Part shown: positions 20,729 to 34,716 of the stretch, one piece after another
Layout: each line of letters opens with the position of its first letter
How positions within the stretch are numbered: the stretch's first letter is position 1
Program-made: the position numbers and the translations under genes
The notes under the pieces: generated by a model
Seen by the model: only the letters and a program-made list of their open reading frames with translations
Database searches by the model: none
Told to the model about the DNA's origin: nothing
Source: Capitella teleta
Taxonomy: Eukaryota > Annelida > Polychaeta > Capitellidae
Direction of reading: 5' to 3'
Assembly: GCA_000328365.1 (NCBI GenBank)
Contig: KB301027.1
Coordinates: 110,742-174,741 of the forward strand
Length of the DNA stretch: 64,000 bases

Positions 20729-23669
20729 AATTGTTGAGTCGGGTGCAGTTGTTTACACACAAGTTGTTGAATTCTTTGGCTGGTAGTTGAATTCCAATGC
20801 TGCACACTCAGCAACCATAGCAGCGAATAATCTTCAAACAATTAAAGCATAATTCGGTCCGTGGGTGGTTCAGATCAAACGTCGAAATGTCCTCCAACAG
20901 GAAACAATCCAATGAATGCATTAAAAACGCATGTTAATTAAACATTGTTCAACTAATAAACGTTACATACAATTAATTAGAAAATTACATACTAATTTCA
21001 CATGAAGTATAGAAGTAATTTTGGGGAGCGTCTCACACAACGTTTCTTACAACAAAGACTATGTTGTGAATGCAACCACAACATAGCCACTCAATGGAGC
21101 TGAAGTTCTGCGACCCAGAATACAAGATTCCCTCGCTAATAATAAACCCGTCAGCAAGATTGCAGTGGTATCGACTCCTACTCCGTATACTCCTACTCCG
21201 AGGGGATTTTCTTTATGAGCACGAGGGCTCAGAGTTTGCGTGACCCGCGAATTCATCAAACATTTAATGGTAGTCTACATGCGAGATGAAGCGGATGAGA
21301 TTCCAGTTTTCAGAGTCGATGTCACCCCTGAGACATAAATTGTGTGAAGACAATATAATGACTATTAGTTTTATATTCTTCTCATTTTTGTTTTGGCTAT
21401 GGTTGAAATCGTGGAGGGGGGGCATACATTTGCATAACTCTCAACTAAACATGAACCCGTATCACAGAAATTCTGTTGTGGTTCTAGATTATTATGAGTT
21501 GCTTCTTGGCATTTTCCGCACACGTCTCGCTTAATTACCTCAGATTTCCTCGACTGGAGTGGCTATTAACCTCTGATATTGTACAGGAATAACGCAATTG
21601 GCATCAGGGCCAACTGCATGGAATGACACACGCTCTATACTCGACACCTGAAATCGAAGAACAAAAAAAGAGACATGGCATGAATTATTCCACATGATGC
21701 TCTCTGATTAAATGCAGATGTATATCTGTCTGTGTTTCATCTCAAACGGAATCACGTTTTATTTCTGGACAATTTGAGTTATTCCTCACTCTGCCCATTT
21801 GATACATATCAATAAAATATTGATTTTGAGGGCATCTAAAATGATTCTGATATATTTAACTCATGCTGATATTCACTGCATGTTATTGGAATGCTGTCTA
21901 CCTCTTGGCAGCGAGCGGCTTTTTAGCCTTGCAGTTATTTCTTGGAGGCCGAAACGGCGATAAGTCAACGAGGAGAAGTCACCAAAGCAGGAAATTACAG
22001 ACGTATTCTATCATAAACCACATTTTTGTTGCTCGTGTGATTATCAGCACTTACCTCAGAAGGAATATATACAAGATTCGCCTGGAAGCATATCGTACAT
22101 GGAAGAAGAGTCAGCGTGGAAAAAAGCTTCTGAAAGAGGGAATGTAGATCATGATAAGCTCCCCTAGTTGCACCCATTTCGAGTCAACGATACCTTATTA
22201 TTTCTGTTTATAATGCTCTTAATGCAAAAATACAGACTAATATGAATTAGTCATGTCCGCACACACTTCACGAGGATGGTTGAGTTACACGTCCATCTGT
22301 CTGGACGTCAGCAGACTTAGTTATTGTCTATGAGTGATGACAGACTGAAATTCGATTCCAGGCAATGCAACCGGGGGGAGGGGGTCATATCTTTGGCAAA
22401 TGCCCTCTACCAACGTCACCATGGTTTCATCGCAAATTCACTTAACCATCATCTATCACGTCTGTTTTGTCCGATGCATCACGGCTGATGAATGCAATCT
22501 GCATATCACCTTGTGCCGAAAAACGGAGAAGTGGGCGAGAGAGCGACATTCCCATATTAGCCTCAATATGGTCTTGAGGCGAAGGGCGTTTGTTTGTACT
22601 ACATTTTAAATAAGAAAATGCAAAGAGAGAGCAATGAACCTATTATCATTGGCAACGCTATTGCAAGGTATTTCGTTAGTCTTTGATTGATTTTGACTTA
22701 ATTGCCACACTTATCCCTCATGAGGCTCACGTTTATCCAATCTTATCACGAGCAGATCCCTTATGACAACCCGTCTTCATCTCCGTGGGCCCAATGTGCA
22801 ACGCCAGAATTGCGAGCGCCATTTGCTTTCTGCTTGTCAATTTTTTTTTTGTGATGCTGCAGAAGAGACCACGAGCATCTGAGTTTTAATTATAGAGTAG
22901 CACTCGTGGGGAGCCGACATCGACGTGCGGACAAGAGCGTGAGAATTCAGGGATTGAGCGACAGTCATTCTACTTACACCGTGATGCAATTCCCTGCAAT
23001 TCTCGAGAAAAGGTACCTTTGTTGTCTCATTTTAATAAACATAGGACTTAATGTTTTAGGACTACATGTATTCCTAGAACACATTAAAGCCCTACCACAA
23101 GGAAAAGTAGTCCAGATGGAACTAGGAATATTAGAATAGATAGTAATAGGACACCGCACCGGATCAGAACCACAGAAATTGATCAGATTGAAACAAAATA
23201 ATGCCCTATAAGCTGATTGTTCCTTCGTGATAATCTATGCGTCTGAATTGTTATCTCTTGTAGCCGAAGATTCCCCCCTCCTCCGCCAGAGGAGCATCAC
23301 TTCTTTCTCCCTATTTTTCCAATAGGCTGTATACAGACATGATTCCAAGAATGGTAGCAATTGCTACAATACTTATCACAAGAACATGGTACAATGTATT
23401 ATGAAATAGGAACGACTCGTGCATGTATAATGCATGCATTTTCAAAGAGCAGGTCGGTGACTGAAGTATAACACGTAAGGGTTCTCTTATTTATGTTTTA
23501 TTTACAAAGTTTCAATCGTCTAGCTAAAACATGCAATGACAAATGTAAAAGAAATGATTAAGCAAGAGTGTGAAATAAAACCAAATAATATGTAACACCG
23601 AAGCTCCGATGCTTGTTGGGGTTCTTAAAGTTAACTTCTTTGGGGTGAAATGGAAACAACTGTTGAGGC
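20729..23669. other. Intergenic, no gene seen
   Basis: About 2.9 kb. Short frames at 21286-21534, 21863-22147, 22400-22609 and 22906-23139 lack domains, signal peptides with follow-on sequence, or splice support. A G-rich stretch lies near 22372. Confidence 0.45.
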
Positions 23670-24719
23670 TTATGTGTTATCCCCACGGCAGAAGATTCCA
23701 AAGAGAGTGTGACGAAATTCCTTGTTCAAAGTGAGATAAATGACGATGTTAACGATGGAATTCAATTTCGTCCACGTGTTACACAGCATCTCAAATAGAT
23801 CGAGAGCATAGGTGTATTCAGGGAACACAATCGCATACAGATAGAAGGCAGCCATCGGTATCTGAGTTACGAAGAATGCAATAACGATTCCCACCGTCAT
23901 TGCCAGACACTTGGGAGTTGTCGTGTTGCTACGGGCCTCCCTGTCCAATCCTCTTCTGAATTTGTCGCTCTTGCGAATGATGGACACCGTCAATGTGTTG
24001 GTCACTGCCGTGACAGTGAACGGAATCGCAAACCGAAATAAGAACACAATGCTTGCTCGCGTCGCAAAGAATGCCAGGTTCATCCCAAGATTTGTTGGGA
24101 CTGGATACATGTTACTTCCTGGCATCATTTCCGATGAAATGGCAAATTGCAGTGGATAAAACGTTCCAGGAATTATAGACAAGCAGCCAACAATGACTGC
24201 GAGTAGCTTTGCTTTGCGCACAGACCAGTATTCAGAATGCTTCATTGGATACTTGAGTGCAAGATATCTGTCAACACTGAGAGTCATGGCGACTATGGAC
24301 GCGGTAATTGAAGCTGATACATCCAGACCCATAATAGGGAAGTATGTCTGCGAGCAGAACCAGTAGACCGCGTCTGACAAGTAGAACAACGTATCTGCAA
24401 GCTCTCTCCACAAAGTGAACACGCCGATGGACAAATCGCAGATGGCCAGTGTCGTCATATACACCTGAGGAATGCCAATGTACTTATATCGAGTCATTAC
24501 CATAATGATGGGAATGTTGCTGAGAACTGCTAGAGTTCCAAGCACTAAGGCTATCACGAAGTTCACACTCTGGGTCCTCATCAGGATTGGCAAGTATCGA
24601 GGGTTTAGTGTTGGGCCGACACCAGGGACTGTTGCACCAGGATCTGTTGTTGGTTGATACGGCATACTTGGACGAAAATGTGCCGAGTACAGCAAATAGA
24701 GCAGCAGTACCGTCTTCAT
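23670..24719 (-). CDS. Rhodopsin-class GPCR (349 aa, intronless)
   Basis: A G-protein-coupled receptor of the rhodopsin class. The frame is open from 24746, but the first ATG is at 24719 (MKTVLLLYLLYSAHF). This gives a plausible signal peptide and is taken as the start. A Pro/Thr-rich N-tail precedes TM1 (about 52-75, LSN). TM2 (86-107) carries LAICDL. TM3 ends in a canonical DRY at 150-152 (VDRYLALKYP). TM4 is at 170-190, TM5 at 220-245 and TM6 at 272-297. TM7 reads NIVIY (324-328) in place of NPxxY and is followed by LNKEFR, the start of helix 8. The tail is short and ends CRGDNT. The ligand cannot be told; peptide receptors are the nearest kind. A TATA-like box and an octamer lie just upstream. 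Confidence 0.9.
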   Translation of the reverse strand: MKTVLLLYLLYSAHFRPSMPYQPTTDPGATVPGVGPTLNPRYLPILMRTQSVNFVIALVLGTLAVLSNIPIIMVMTRYKYIGIPQVYMTTLAICDLSIGVFTLWRELADTLFYLSDAVYWFCSQTYFPIMGLDVSASITASIVAMTLSVDRYLALKYPMKHSEYWSVRKAKLLAVIVGCLSIIPGTFYPLQFAISSEMMPGSNMYPVPTNLGMNLAFFATRASIVFLFRFAIPFTVTAVTNTLTVSIIRKSDKFRRGLDREARSNTTTPKCLAMTVGIVIAFFVTQIPMAAFYLYAIVFPEYTYALDLFEMLCNTWTKLNSIVNIVIYLTLNKEFRHTLFGIFCRGDNT

Positions 24720-24761
24720 GCTGACTGGGCCAGGTTCCACCAGCAATGCATTGGGCCTCCT

Positions 24762-24777
24762 CTTATATGGTTTGCAT
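24762..24777 (-). promoter_or_regulatory. Octamer next to TATA-like box, GPCR promoter
   Basis: On the gene strand ATGCAAAC (POU-factor octamer-like) runs directly into CATATAAGA, 43-58 bases upstream of the start codon. This arrangement is compatible with a compact tissue-specific core promoter. It is an inference from motifs alone. Confidence 0.35.
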
Positions 24778-25124
24778 GCACTGCAACTAGAAACAGCAAA
24801 ATAATTATGAGCTCTGAAGTCTCAGTGTAGGCATTAAAGTCACTGATACTGTCATCATGTTATGTCATGTCACTCAATACAGAGGCTCATCTGCTCCGTA
24901 GTATCTCTGCGATTTCATTACTCGGGTTTTTGGTAATATACTACTTATAAATTGAATAATCATACTAAATTATTCAAATGGGGTGTCTCACAAGAAGCTT
25001 AGATAACTGTTATTTGAGCTCCTTGGTGTCTCGTTTGTATCTGCATGCATCGTTCATTCGGTATATCCATGTTATCGAGTATATTAAATATCAAACTCAA
25101 ATTTTATTTTAAAAATGCGGAAAC

Positions 25125-25158
25125 GTTTGTTTGTTTGTTTGTTTGTTTGTTTGTTTGT
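25125..25158 (+). repeat. (GTTT)n microsatellite
   Basis: Eight to nine GTTT units, nearly perfect. Confidence 0.9.
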
Positions 25159-25397
25159 TAGTTTCTATCGTCCCTTATGCTCATCTGTATGTGAGCTCAT
25201 AGACGAAATGAATCAACCGAGGCGCGTCTTCGTATTTCTTCATTCTCGGTGCGATTAGTTGAGCTCGGCTGTGCGGATGTAAGCCCTGACTTCAATAGAT
25301 TGACGCCACCATTATCTGCGCATAGCGACACCTTTGCTTAAGGAAGTCATAAAACATGGATAGGGATATTGAGGGATGGGCAGCCCTAATGCAGGGC

Positions 25398-25560
25398 CTT
25401 TCTCCCTTTGTTGAATCCTCTGAATGCAACCCAATCTTACCTCCTTTCACTCTCCTTTCAGACCCGGCCAGAGAAGAGCACCTTGCAGACATTGGATGCA
25501 ACGCAACACTGATGCAAGATAATTGGGCAAAAAGCCCAGGCCTCTTCGCTCTTGAAATGC
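25398..25560 (-). repeat. Dispersed repeat A, copy 1
   Basis: The reverse complement matches 42488-42646 over blocks such as TTGCATTCAGAGGATT, ACAAAGGGAGAAAG and GGGTCTGAA. It has small gaps and moderate divergence. The family is not recognised and no terminal structure is visible. Confidence 0.55.
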
Positions 25561-25633
25561 ACCGTTGCAAGCTGAATGCAAGTGTTATGCAGTAAAGATT
25601 CTCACCAGAGGACTCAATACAATTTGGGGACAA

Positions 25634-27464
25634 TTCCTTTGCATTGGTGCCCTAATAAAGAGTCAACATCTGAATACTGAACATGCCATGGAGTACTCAA
25701 TCGCACTCAATTATATATGAGGTCACATTCTATCATTGCAGGCAACACAAACCTTGGCCAATTCCCCGGATGTCATCATACTATACAGACGCAGATGAGG
25801 ATTGGATCCAAGCAAGCACGGCGTCAGTGGATCTACCCAGAATGCCAAATAGCACAGTATTATTTTAAAACTTCATACAGTGATTCAGAGATGTCTCATG
25901 ATGTATATGATTAGGCGAACTTCGTGACGAATCTGAGACATGCAAGCCATAAGCTGTATCAGCAAAACTGAGGCTTATCCAGTAACAAGGACAAAAATGC
26001 GTCATTACTTTTACGTAAGAGGCAAAACATGAAAAAAAGCAAGAGAATTGAGACTGGCAGTGTAGGTGCAAAGCGTATGCACATCGGTGTACTCATGCTA
26101 AACCCTGTTATTCAGACACGTGCCACGTCGGACCATTCAACAATGAGGTCAATCACCAGGTTAACGCTTCTCCTGCTGCTGCCCCGTATATGGCATATCA
26201 TATTAACTGATCTCTGATCTCTTATCTCGCTCTATAAGCGGCGATTGAAGTTGATATGTCTTTTCTTTTCTTCAGACACATGGATGAATGGACAGTAAGC
26301 TTTCGAATGTTCCAATGATTCACCGATGACAGCCTCATATACTTGTTTAATTGTAGCTTTCTATCGTTCCTAAAACACAGAAATAAAACTTTCTAGTGTT
26401 TTCTTTTTTTTTGGAATCAACAGAGAGAATCTAATAGAAGCGTTGGCAGCCGAAGTGTGACATCTGCGGTATTTCTCGTCACGTTCCCGCATAAGTGCAC
26501 TTCCGTCCTCAAACCCCTCGTGTTCGTTCCACATCAATCACACACTCACGAAACCATCTGGCTCTGATGGTATTATAAAAATCATCTGAGACACATGCAT
26601 GAGATTCATGACTTGTCATACTTAAGTTAAACTGGTCATGTTATCCGGAACAGAGCATTTGGGCGTACGTGTGTGTATAGTAGCATAAGCACAAGGGATT
26701 GCACGATTTATGTGAATTGGAACAATGGTGTACAGATTGAGGAAATGTTGCTGGTGACGCAGGGCTTTCGAGTAGTGCAATCATGAGTAATGTCACTTCC
26801 AACTGTCACAGTAAAAGAGAAGCTCACAAACGTGATTGGGGACTACATACTACATAATATCCACGTGAATTAACGAAAAACGTAAGAAAGAAAAGATTCA
26901 ACAATGCCATGAATATAATAATTACAGCCTATCTTAGATTAGCATCTACAAAATAACCGTTAATTGAGAGATGATTCACTTGGATTCACTTTATGTGACG
27001 TCACGTTACCTGCACCCGCCATTGTTGCATGTTTGCTCATCTTATATAATAATACTCATAATAATAATATTAATACTCATTAATTGCTTGTAGAATAATC
27101 GATGGATACCCATGAGCTCACGATTGGATCCAGACAACAACAATAACCTCTCGTTTCCCTTCCGTTCTGGCTCCCGGGCGGATATTGCATCAATGTTGAC
27201 GCGACATCCAATCGCACTATGTGATGACAACCATCATCTCCACTCTATTACTCTATTATGTAACCAAGTGGGTATATATAGAGCTATATGTGAAGTTGAT
27301 GGGAATGTAGTATACATGTATAATGTCCAAATAACTGCACTGCACCATTTGTTCTTTATCTCGCAAGAATTTGGGCCCAAACTATCTATCCATAAAATAG
27401 ATAAACCATTACATCCATTTACTATTTAAATATATTCAAGTTCATCGCAATTCGGGGCAGCATG
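25634..27464. other. Intergenic, no gene seen
   Basis: Frames at 25683-25914, 26029-26217 and 27112-27429 have no recognisable domain. There is a T run near 26405 and nothing else of note. Confidence 0.45.
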
Positions 27465-27790
27465 TGCAACATATATGGGCTCTTTGGTAAAAAATAAAAA
27501 AGCCAAATTGATTTGAACAAAAGACATGTGATTTGATATCATTATATGGGTGCATGGAGATGCATTCTGAATGGAATTCCATGTCATTGGCTGAAGACGT
27601 GAGCCAAACGTGAGCTGAGTCAACAAAAGACCGTTTTCTGCGGTAATTGAGGTTGAAATGAACGAGACATTGCTTTTGCGTCAAGAGAACAACACATTGC
27701 AGCAAGCGAGAGTTCTTTCCTTCATATGACTTCATCATCCTTCTAGCTTTGCTTACAAAAAGTGATGAAAGTGTGACAGTCGAAGCTGCC
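27465..27790 (-). repeat. Dispersed repeat B, copy 1 (inverted to copy 2)
   Basis: The reverse complement is highly similar to 45428-45740 over about 310 bases. Both copies keep the same open frame of about 50 residues (MKSYEGKNSRLLQCVVLL.., ANDMEF). Similarity fades near CTTCGACTG on one side and AGAGCC on the other. No TIR or A-tail is obvious. The good conservation points to a fairly recent transposition or duplication. Confidence 0.75.
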
Positions 27791-27800
27791 AAGCTGATAG

Positions 27801-29454
27801 TTAGTCTGCACCCAACGAAAGGTCACGTGAGAGTAAAAAAGTCGACTCCCGTGATGACATGGCACACGGGGAATGGGAATCAAAGCAGCTGCCAACGTGA
27901 TCACCACGTTGCATGCAAATGCAATGTAATCGTCTCCACCATACCGCATTGTGCCAGATTACACCACTTAATGAGTCTCTCAGCCAATCAGCCTCGCGCA
28001 TTTGAGTGTCTAAACCCTGCATAATAAATGCACAGAAAAGAACAAATATAACAGATCGGTCTGGCGGGTTTATAACGTTGAATGGTCTTTATGATTATTA
28101 CAATTACTTCTGTTATTCAGCAGTCGGAATTTGTGCGTAGAAATAGGTTGTGCATTGGTAAGATTAGCCATGTAAACATGTGCAATGGGTTCTTCCTTAT
28201 TGCGTGACTTGAATTAAGCTGGCAAGTAATTTTCACGGTGTAATTCGGTTAAATCACTCAGAATTTGAGGTTTATGCTCTGTTATAGAACTTACCTCGTG
28301 ATATAAATGACATAAATTCACTCTACTTTGCCTCGATAGGTTATCTAGCGAGCCCAAGAATTGCTCGACTCTTATTCTTGATTTATCTAATGAACCTCAT
28401 GTCATATTTAGTTTATTTAGTTTAGGTTCTCCTGTGAATATTATACGTTACGCAAAGACAACTGAATGATCTATAAAAGGGTTCCATTGAGTTAATATGG
28501 CTAACACTTCATACAAATAAATGTTTCATTGTAGGCCATTTGTAAAACAATATTAATCCCTACGACTTTTGATGGTAATAAAAACATGCGATGATACCAG
28601 AGAGATGCCACTTATCACTGTCTTTTATAACCTAGCTCGAATGGCTACTGTTATAACCATTATCCCCAGAAACCCAAGGCTTCAATTTTTGGGAAGCAAA
28701 TAACAGCAAATGTACAGCATTTAATGCTAATCTCTTGGGTTCAGCGAAGAAGCTTTGCAACTATCCATTATGGCCACTTTGGGTCTCAAAACATGCATAA
28801 ATTGCTCCCATAAGGCGGCTATATGCTCCGCTTGAGCAGTTTAAGTTGGGATTTGTGCTGTTAATGAGGGCTTTACGCTCCCTTTGGGGAAATGTTGTGC
28901 CAATTTGGATGTGCCTAGAGGTTGATGTCACGCAGACTACCATAGTGGCGGGCAATTTATATCAGGCAATAATCTTCCGTGATGGAATCAATGAAAGCCC
29001 CATCGAAAGATGCAGACCATCAATTTCATCAAGGTTATCACACGTCCATCTCAAATTGATGAGTGTTATTATCCCTGATTCTCTGTCTTATTATCATAAA
29101 ATAAGGCGGGCAATTCCATGCTAGCATGGTTTTTAGCCTTCTAAAAGGATTAAATACGTATTGCTTTTATAATGGTTTATTAAGTTTGTGGTGGATGAAT
29201 GCCATTGTTGTTTATTTCATGAGATATATCTCCTGTTACACAGTCCTCTACACACCTTAGTGACTTAGAATAAGAACTAGATGTAACAACAATGTAACTT
29301 ATAAGTGGCCTGATCGATGCATGCAAAAGCTATCTGCATACCTGGAGAACGCTTCCACTCTACTGCCACTGTCTTCTTAGACGTTGTATTGTTAACTATC
29401 TACGTCATCGATGAAGATAGTTTAGTAGAAAGAGTACGTGTAGGTGGTGTTACT
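27801..29454. other. Intergenic, no gene seen
   Basis: AT-rich spacer. The frame at 28846-29124 has no domain. Nothing else could be supported. Confidence 0.45.
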
Positions 29455-29795
29455 TCTGGGGCCCGGCAAACCAACATCAGTTGCCCTCAATGATGCGTCC
29501 TTTCTCCAGTCCTTTTTACGCTACATTTGGTGACGGTTCTCACAGCATGAAGATGGATCAGGCACGCTGACGACATTGTTGTTGTTGGTCTCTTCAAACC
29601 TAGCACCAAAAATCTCTTTAACAGAAGCATCTCCATCCGAGGATAATGACCTCTCGCTCAACGTGACCTAGATGATCATGGCCATCGACTTCAGAAGAAA
29701 CCACTCACATGACGGACTCATCATCAGCACCTTTTGGAAAGTGTCAACATCTACATGTACCTGGGTGTTGTTGCCATTCATGACGACATGAATTA
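29455..29795 (+). mobile_element. LINE reverse transcriptase remnant
   Basis: In one frame, interrupted by stops, the translation gives CPQ, CVLSPVLFTLHL, then HADDIVVVGLF (the catalytic ADD motif). In another frame it gives AIDFRRNHSHDGLIIS (normally VDFRR...PL.I.G). The order and spacing are those of the palm of L2/Rex/CR1-like LINEs. The piece is internal, about 0.34 kb, with stops and frame changes, and has no endonuclease or 3' end attached. Confidence 0.75.
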
Positions 29796-32220
29796 AGAAG
29801 AAGAAAAAGTTTTATTTAGCAAATAGTAAAGTAATAGATGCAGAAAAAAACATCAAGAAACAGACTAAACAGAAAGAAATACAAATACAATTACAACATT
29901 ATAACTAGATGAAATAATTCACTACATGCATGGAGACTGGCACTATGTTCCACATGGAATCGCTGGCGTGCCAGCCACCTAAAAAAAGGATTATATAATT
30001 ATTGCAGAAATTTTGAAATTTAAATTAAAACTGCACAAGAATAACGAAAACAAGTAAAACAGAAAATTATACAGAGAACTAGAAGAAGTGGCAACAATAA
30101 ATCTCAAAATGAGAATGCAGATAAATGGGTGATATTGAGGTAAGAGGAGAAAAAGAGTGGAGAAAGGGAAGATAGGATATATAATAATAGAATAAATAAA
30201 GAAGTCTCAAGAATTGAAATTAACACAAAGGAAAAGAACAAAATGAACAAACATTGACTTCTCACACCATTAATCAAACATAGAAAGTTACACAGCGATT
30301 TGTACCACATGAGAAAATTTTGAGAGGATTTCGTATTGAACGGAAAATCAACGCCTCTTCGACAAGTCGACACTCGACCAGAGCTCTCTTCTGCAGCGTT
30401 GTAGGCGTGGCGGATCCTCAGGCGATTCAACCAGATATAAGCTGTCACGAGGATCTCTCGAACCAAATTTGATGTCAGCAACGAACTTTGAAAAAAACCA
30501 TTCTTCTTCCCTCAAGGCAATGAAGCTTATGGTATCTTTTATTAGTTTATCTTATGCACAATGCAATATTGTTTGTCAACAGAAAAAAAATCCAAATCAC
30601 ACAAAAATAAAAGAACTCAACCCTCCCCTCCAATAAAAATATCCAGCCCATTTTCAGAAGGCGATTAACCAACGAGTCATTTGAAGTATTTGCAAGGTTT
30701 CTCATGTGATTTTCAGGGGATGGGAAGCCCATCAAAGGTAATGACTTTCACATCAAAAGGATATGTCAGGTGTCAGGCAGTGCATTACGTCATTGGTTGA
30801 CGTTGCAGTTGGTCAGGTTTGGTGAAATGAGAGTTTTCACTCATAAGCAATTCTCGGTTGAATCCCGCGTGAAATCATTCTTAACTGTCTAATCGTTACC
30901 CGTGTGTATGAAATCGATCAAAAATCAGATTCATTTCCGATGTGTTCATAATAAACGTCTAAATCATAGTTTATTATTATTATTTTCTGATCATAAATAT
31001 TTATAAAAATTTATTTGTTTCATAAGGAGGATTTCAAACATGCACATATAAATAATTAAGGATACGAGCGACAAATAAAGTACATTAAAGTGAGAATATT
31101 ATAACGAGGTACATTATATAGGAATCATATTACACATTTAGAAACAACAAGGGCAACAAACCCAATGATGTGTCAATAATTCTCAATCCACAATCAACAA
31201 ATGCAATGTGTTTGTTTTATTGAACAAACCTCTAGAATATAAGTCTCAATGATCAATGCGCGTCATTTGCCCTGCCAGGAGGGGGCTTCGTCGTATATAC
31301 GACGCTTGCTGCCATGTCTGTGATCGATGACTGAACGATGAGCTTTCATCGAAAGAAGAAAGTAATCGAAGCGTGATCCCGTGAATCAGTGTGCGCATGC
31401 GTGATGGATACCATCCTTTCATGACTACGCACAACTTCCGTTTGCACTAATCCTCTCTCTCGTGTTTGGTCCAATGAGTATTACGTACGGTGAAGATATT
31501 AGGCGCTACATGTCTTGCACGAGGTGTTCACTTTGTTTGGCAGAGTATGTTTCTACGTATGTCTGGTTGCACCCTATGCAAGGCAATGAGGCCAATCTAG
31601 CCTGTCTCCATGCCAACAGTTTTGTACGCTGTATTTATAGTATATTTTTGTGGTTTTGGTTCATTTTACTTGTTACTTCATGGACCACCTGAGTCTGAGC
31701 CACAGGATAAGCGTCGTGTGTATAGACAATTGCAATGGACAATCAATGAACACGCTATATCTACACCTGCATCGCTGCATGTATTGCTGCCACGTTGAAC
31801 ACAAGGCGTGCTAAGTACTGCTAACGCTGGTCGGTATTTCAACACGGTTTAGATCTTGTCAAAACATTGCTTGTCTACACATGGCTTCTTTGTGTGTGGC
31901 GTCGAAGGCTCGATGTTAAATACCTTGATGTTACCCTGAAAATTATGCAGTGTGATTGCTTTCATGAGGTAGTAAGTTCAATGTATTGGCATTATGATAA
32001 CATTCAAGCATGACAGAAGAGATACAGCAAGGTTTATCGCTTGTTTTATATCACATAGGCTGCTCCATTACAGATAAGATACTGCTTGTTTTATTGGTCT
32101 ATTAATAACCACAGTTTTGAGCGAGTTAACTTACAGCCGACCGTCTTTGGAAAGTCAGCTATCTCGGCGATAAATCAAATCATGAAACCGATGTAGCCAT
32201 TAACTGGGTATTTCTGCATG
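29796..32220. other. Gene-poor AT-rich spacer
   Basis: It starts with an A-rich stretch (29795-29830) after the LINE piece. The 125-residue minus frame at 30104-30481 ends in a hydrophobic low-complexity part and is not recognised. No gene is supported. Confidence 0.4.
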
Positions 32221-34716
32221 ATATATGCATTTTATACACTTATGGGGCATCATACAGGCTCGATATTACGTTGTTAATCACACGAGAAGTGTCAATTTAG
32301 CCCCGGGACAATCAACAATCATTTCATCCGTATATAGATGGACTCCTCGGCTACCCTACCTCTGCATAGTATTTTGCACAGAATTTTACATGTTGTCACA
32401 GCTCCAATATGTTCTACTGAAATTGTGTCTTCAGTTCAACTTACAGTAGATTGTCTAGTTAATTATGTAAGGCAGTGGAATATATGAAATAGTGATACAT
32501 ATAAGTATGTAAAGAGAGTTTAAACAAATATCATGTCACATCCAACAACTATAGAAAAAATACTGCAATTCTGTATCACCAACCAAAAATTAAAATTCCG
32601 CGAAAATAAAGTGTTCAAAAGTATTTTGCAAACCTGACACCTGACGTTTCGAGGAGTGTTACATCATGCATCCTCCAATTCGCAACAACAGGCGCTGCAT
32701 GCAATATTCACGAGAATAAACAGCACGAGAGCACAAGGCCCTCGAGTGAAGAAAACTCCTGGGATTTCACCCTCATGGCAATTGATTGCAGAGGCTCATC
32801 CTTCTGTCAGATTGATTCTCATCTGACTGAGCCGAATTATTAATCGCCTGGAGCCACTCTCTGGCGTCTGTAGTCTTTTAGTGAAGCTGTGTTAGTGTGA
32901 ATTCCCTTTTTCCAGAGTGGCACATCTAGGATCAGCCTGATAATAAGTCTGCTGATGCTATAACACGATTTCTAGTGTTTAAATGTCAAGACAGTTGAAG
33001 AATTTCGGGCCCCTTGGTTCCAGTACAGGACATGATTATATATTTTCCTTTTTAGCCATCTGTCCCCACTCTCTTGGAAAATGTATGACGTCATCCCCTC
33101 CTTAAGCTCTAGGGTACAACACTATTATATCGATGCACTCATTAAATGTTGAAGAAATCAAGGAATTTGCTCAATTCAAGGGGTAAACATTTCGTTGATC
33201 CACCTCCGAGTTTTCATCAATGGCGGTCATTATGTCGATCATATTGGTAAAAATACTCGATTGTTTTGTCTTGTGTCTGTTTTTATGGTTACATTGAGTA
33301 AGAATCAGTCAATTCAAATGTCTTCTGATAAGTTAATAGCCGTATAATCTCACAATTATTAAAGGATTTATCGCCATATTCCAACTCAAAGCGATGATGC
33401 TGGTCTGTGATTGTGTTGGTCTTTTACTCACTCAAATAATGATGTGCACCAAACCAACAGAAGCAGCTAATCCAGACTGTCTGTGTCTCTTTGATAACGT
33501 GATAACGAGTTCATGAAAGTATTATTTTGCCCTGGAATGTTTAATCAGAGTGCATTTTGCATTATTTCAGTCATTAGTGTTGATCTTTAGGACAAACACC
33601 TTCAAATGTGCTCATGCACTTGGCTTCTCCGCCAACACCACGCAGTCTGGTGCATGCCCTGGCCCATCCCCTTCGCCCCTTCACAGCTCCTCATTTCCCC
33701 ACCACTTCGATTCCCGTCAACCCATTCTGCGAGAATCTCCTCTTTCGCACGCACTCTATGATAGCTAACTTGATCCCACATCTTCAATTAAGCGGCAGGA
33801 TTACAACTAATGCCACTGGGGTGTTTGCATTTTGCTCACGCCTCCAGCAAGAGAGTTCCTCTGTTGCCTTGCAATGTTGACAACAACGGTGTGCACTTCC
33901 ATATTACAGGCAGCAGTTGGGTCGAAGTTTCTAACAATGGGGTCCTATATACACGTTTGTATAGCCTGATTCGTCGAAATAAAAGCATGAATAATGGTAT
34001 GCGTATGAAATCTAAGTTATGAGTATAAACACACACTCTGCCTTGTTTATATGCATCGAGAGGATATCTGTCCGAAATAAGCCATTAGGATGAAAAGCCG
34101 ATTGTCATAATATTAATGTATATCTCAGAGAAAGAGAATTGTTTTTTTTTTTTTTTTTTTGTTTTATTTTTGTTTTGCACCTTACGCAGAGCCACACATA
34201 ATATCCCTCCATTAATCAGTATCACGAGATAACTATATTTTTGGTGAAACCATGCAGGATGATCAAATGCGGTTGCAGATATATGGTTGTCATGGAAACA
34301 GTTCATGGCGCTCATTGCTGGTTTTGTGTGTGCCGGTTATGTCTTAATTAGGAAGCTGATTTTTTTTCTCAGCCAAATCAGAGACGGTCTTACTTATGGT
34401 TCATAATCCTGCTTTTAGTTCTACTCAGCTCTAAAAACAAGTGCGCAGGCAAACAGAAAAGAATTATTAAGAAAACTGTCGAGAAAGCTTCACTTCGTGC
34501 TATACGTATTAATGATGCTAGGATTGGCTATTGAAACTAAAATAGAGACAACACTTACAATTATATATATATATATTACACACAACGCTACGAACATGTG
34601 TGGAATGATACATTTATTAAGAAGAAGACACACAGATTATGAAACGCAGAGCCAATCCCACTGGACGCATGATGCACGGGGAACAATGTGCGGTCACTAG
34701 GTTTGCCCGATGTTTG
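32221..34716. other. Gene-poor spacer downstream of the KCNMB-like gene
   Basis: No coding region is recognised. There is a T run at about 34142-34160 and a short (TA)n near 34563-34575. Confidence 0.45.
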
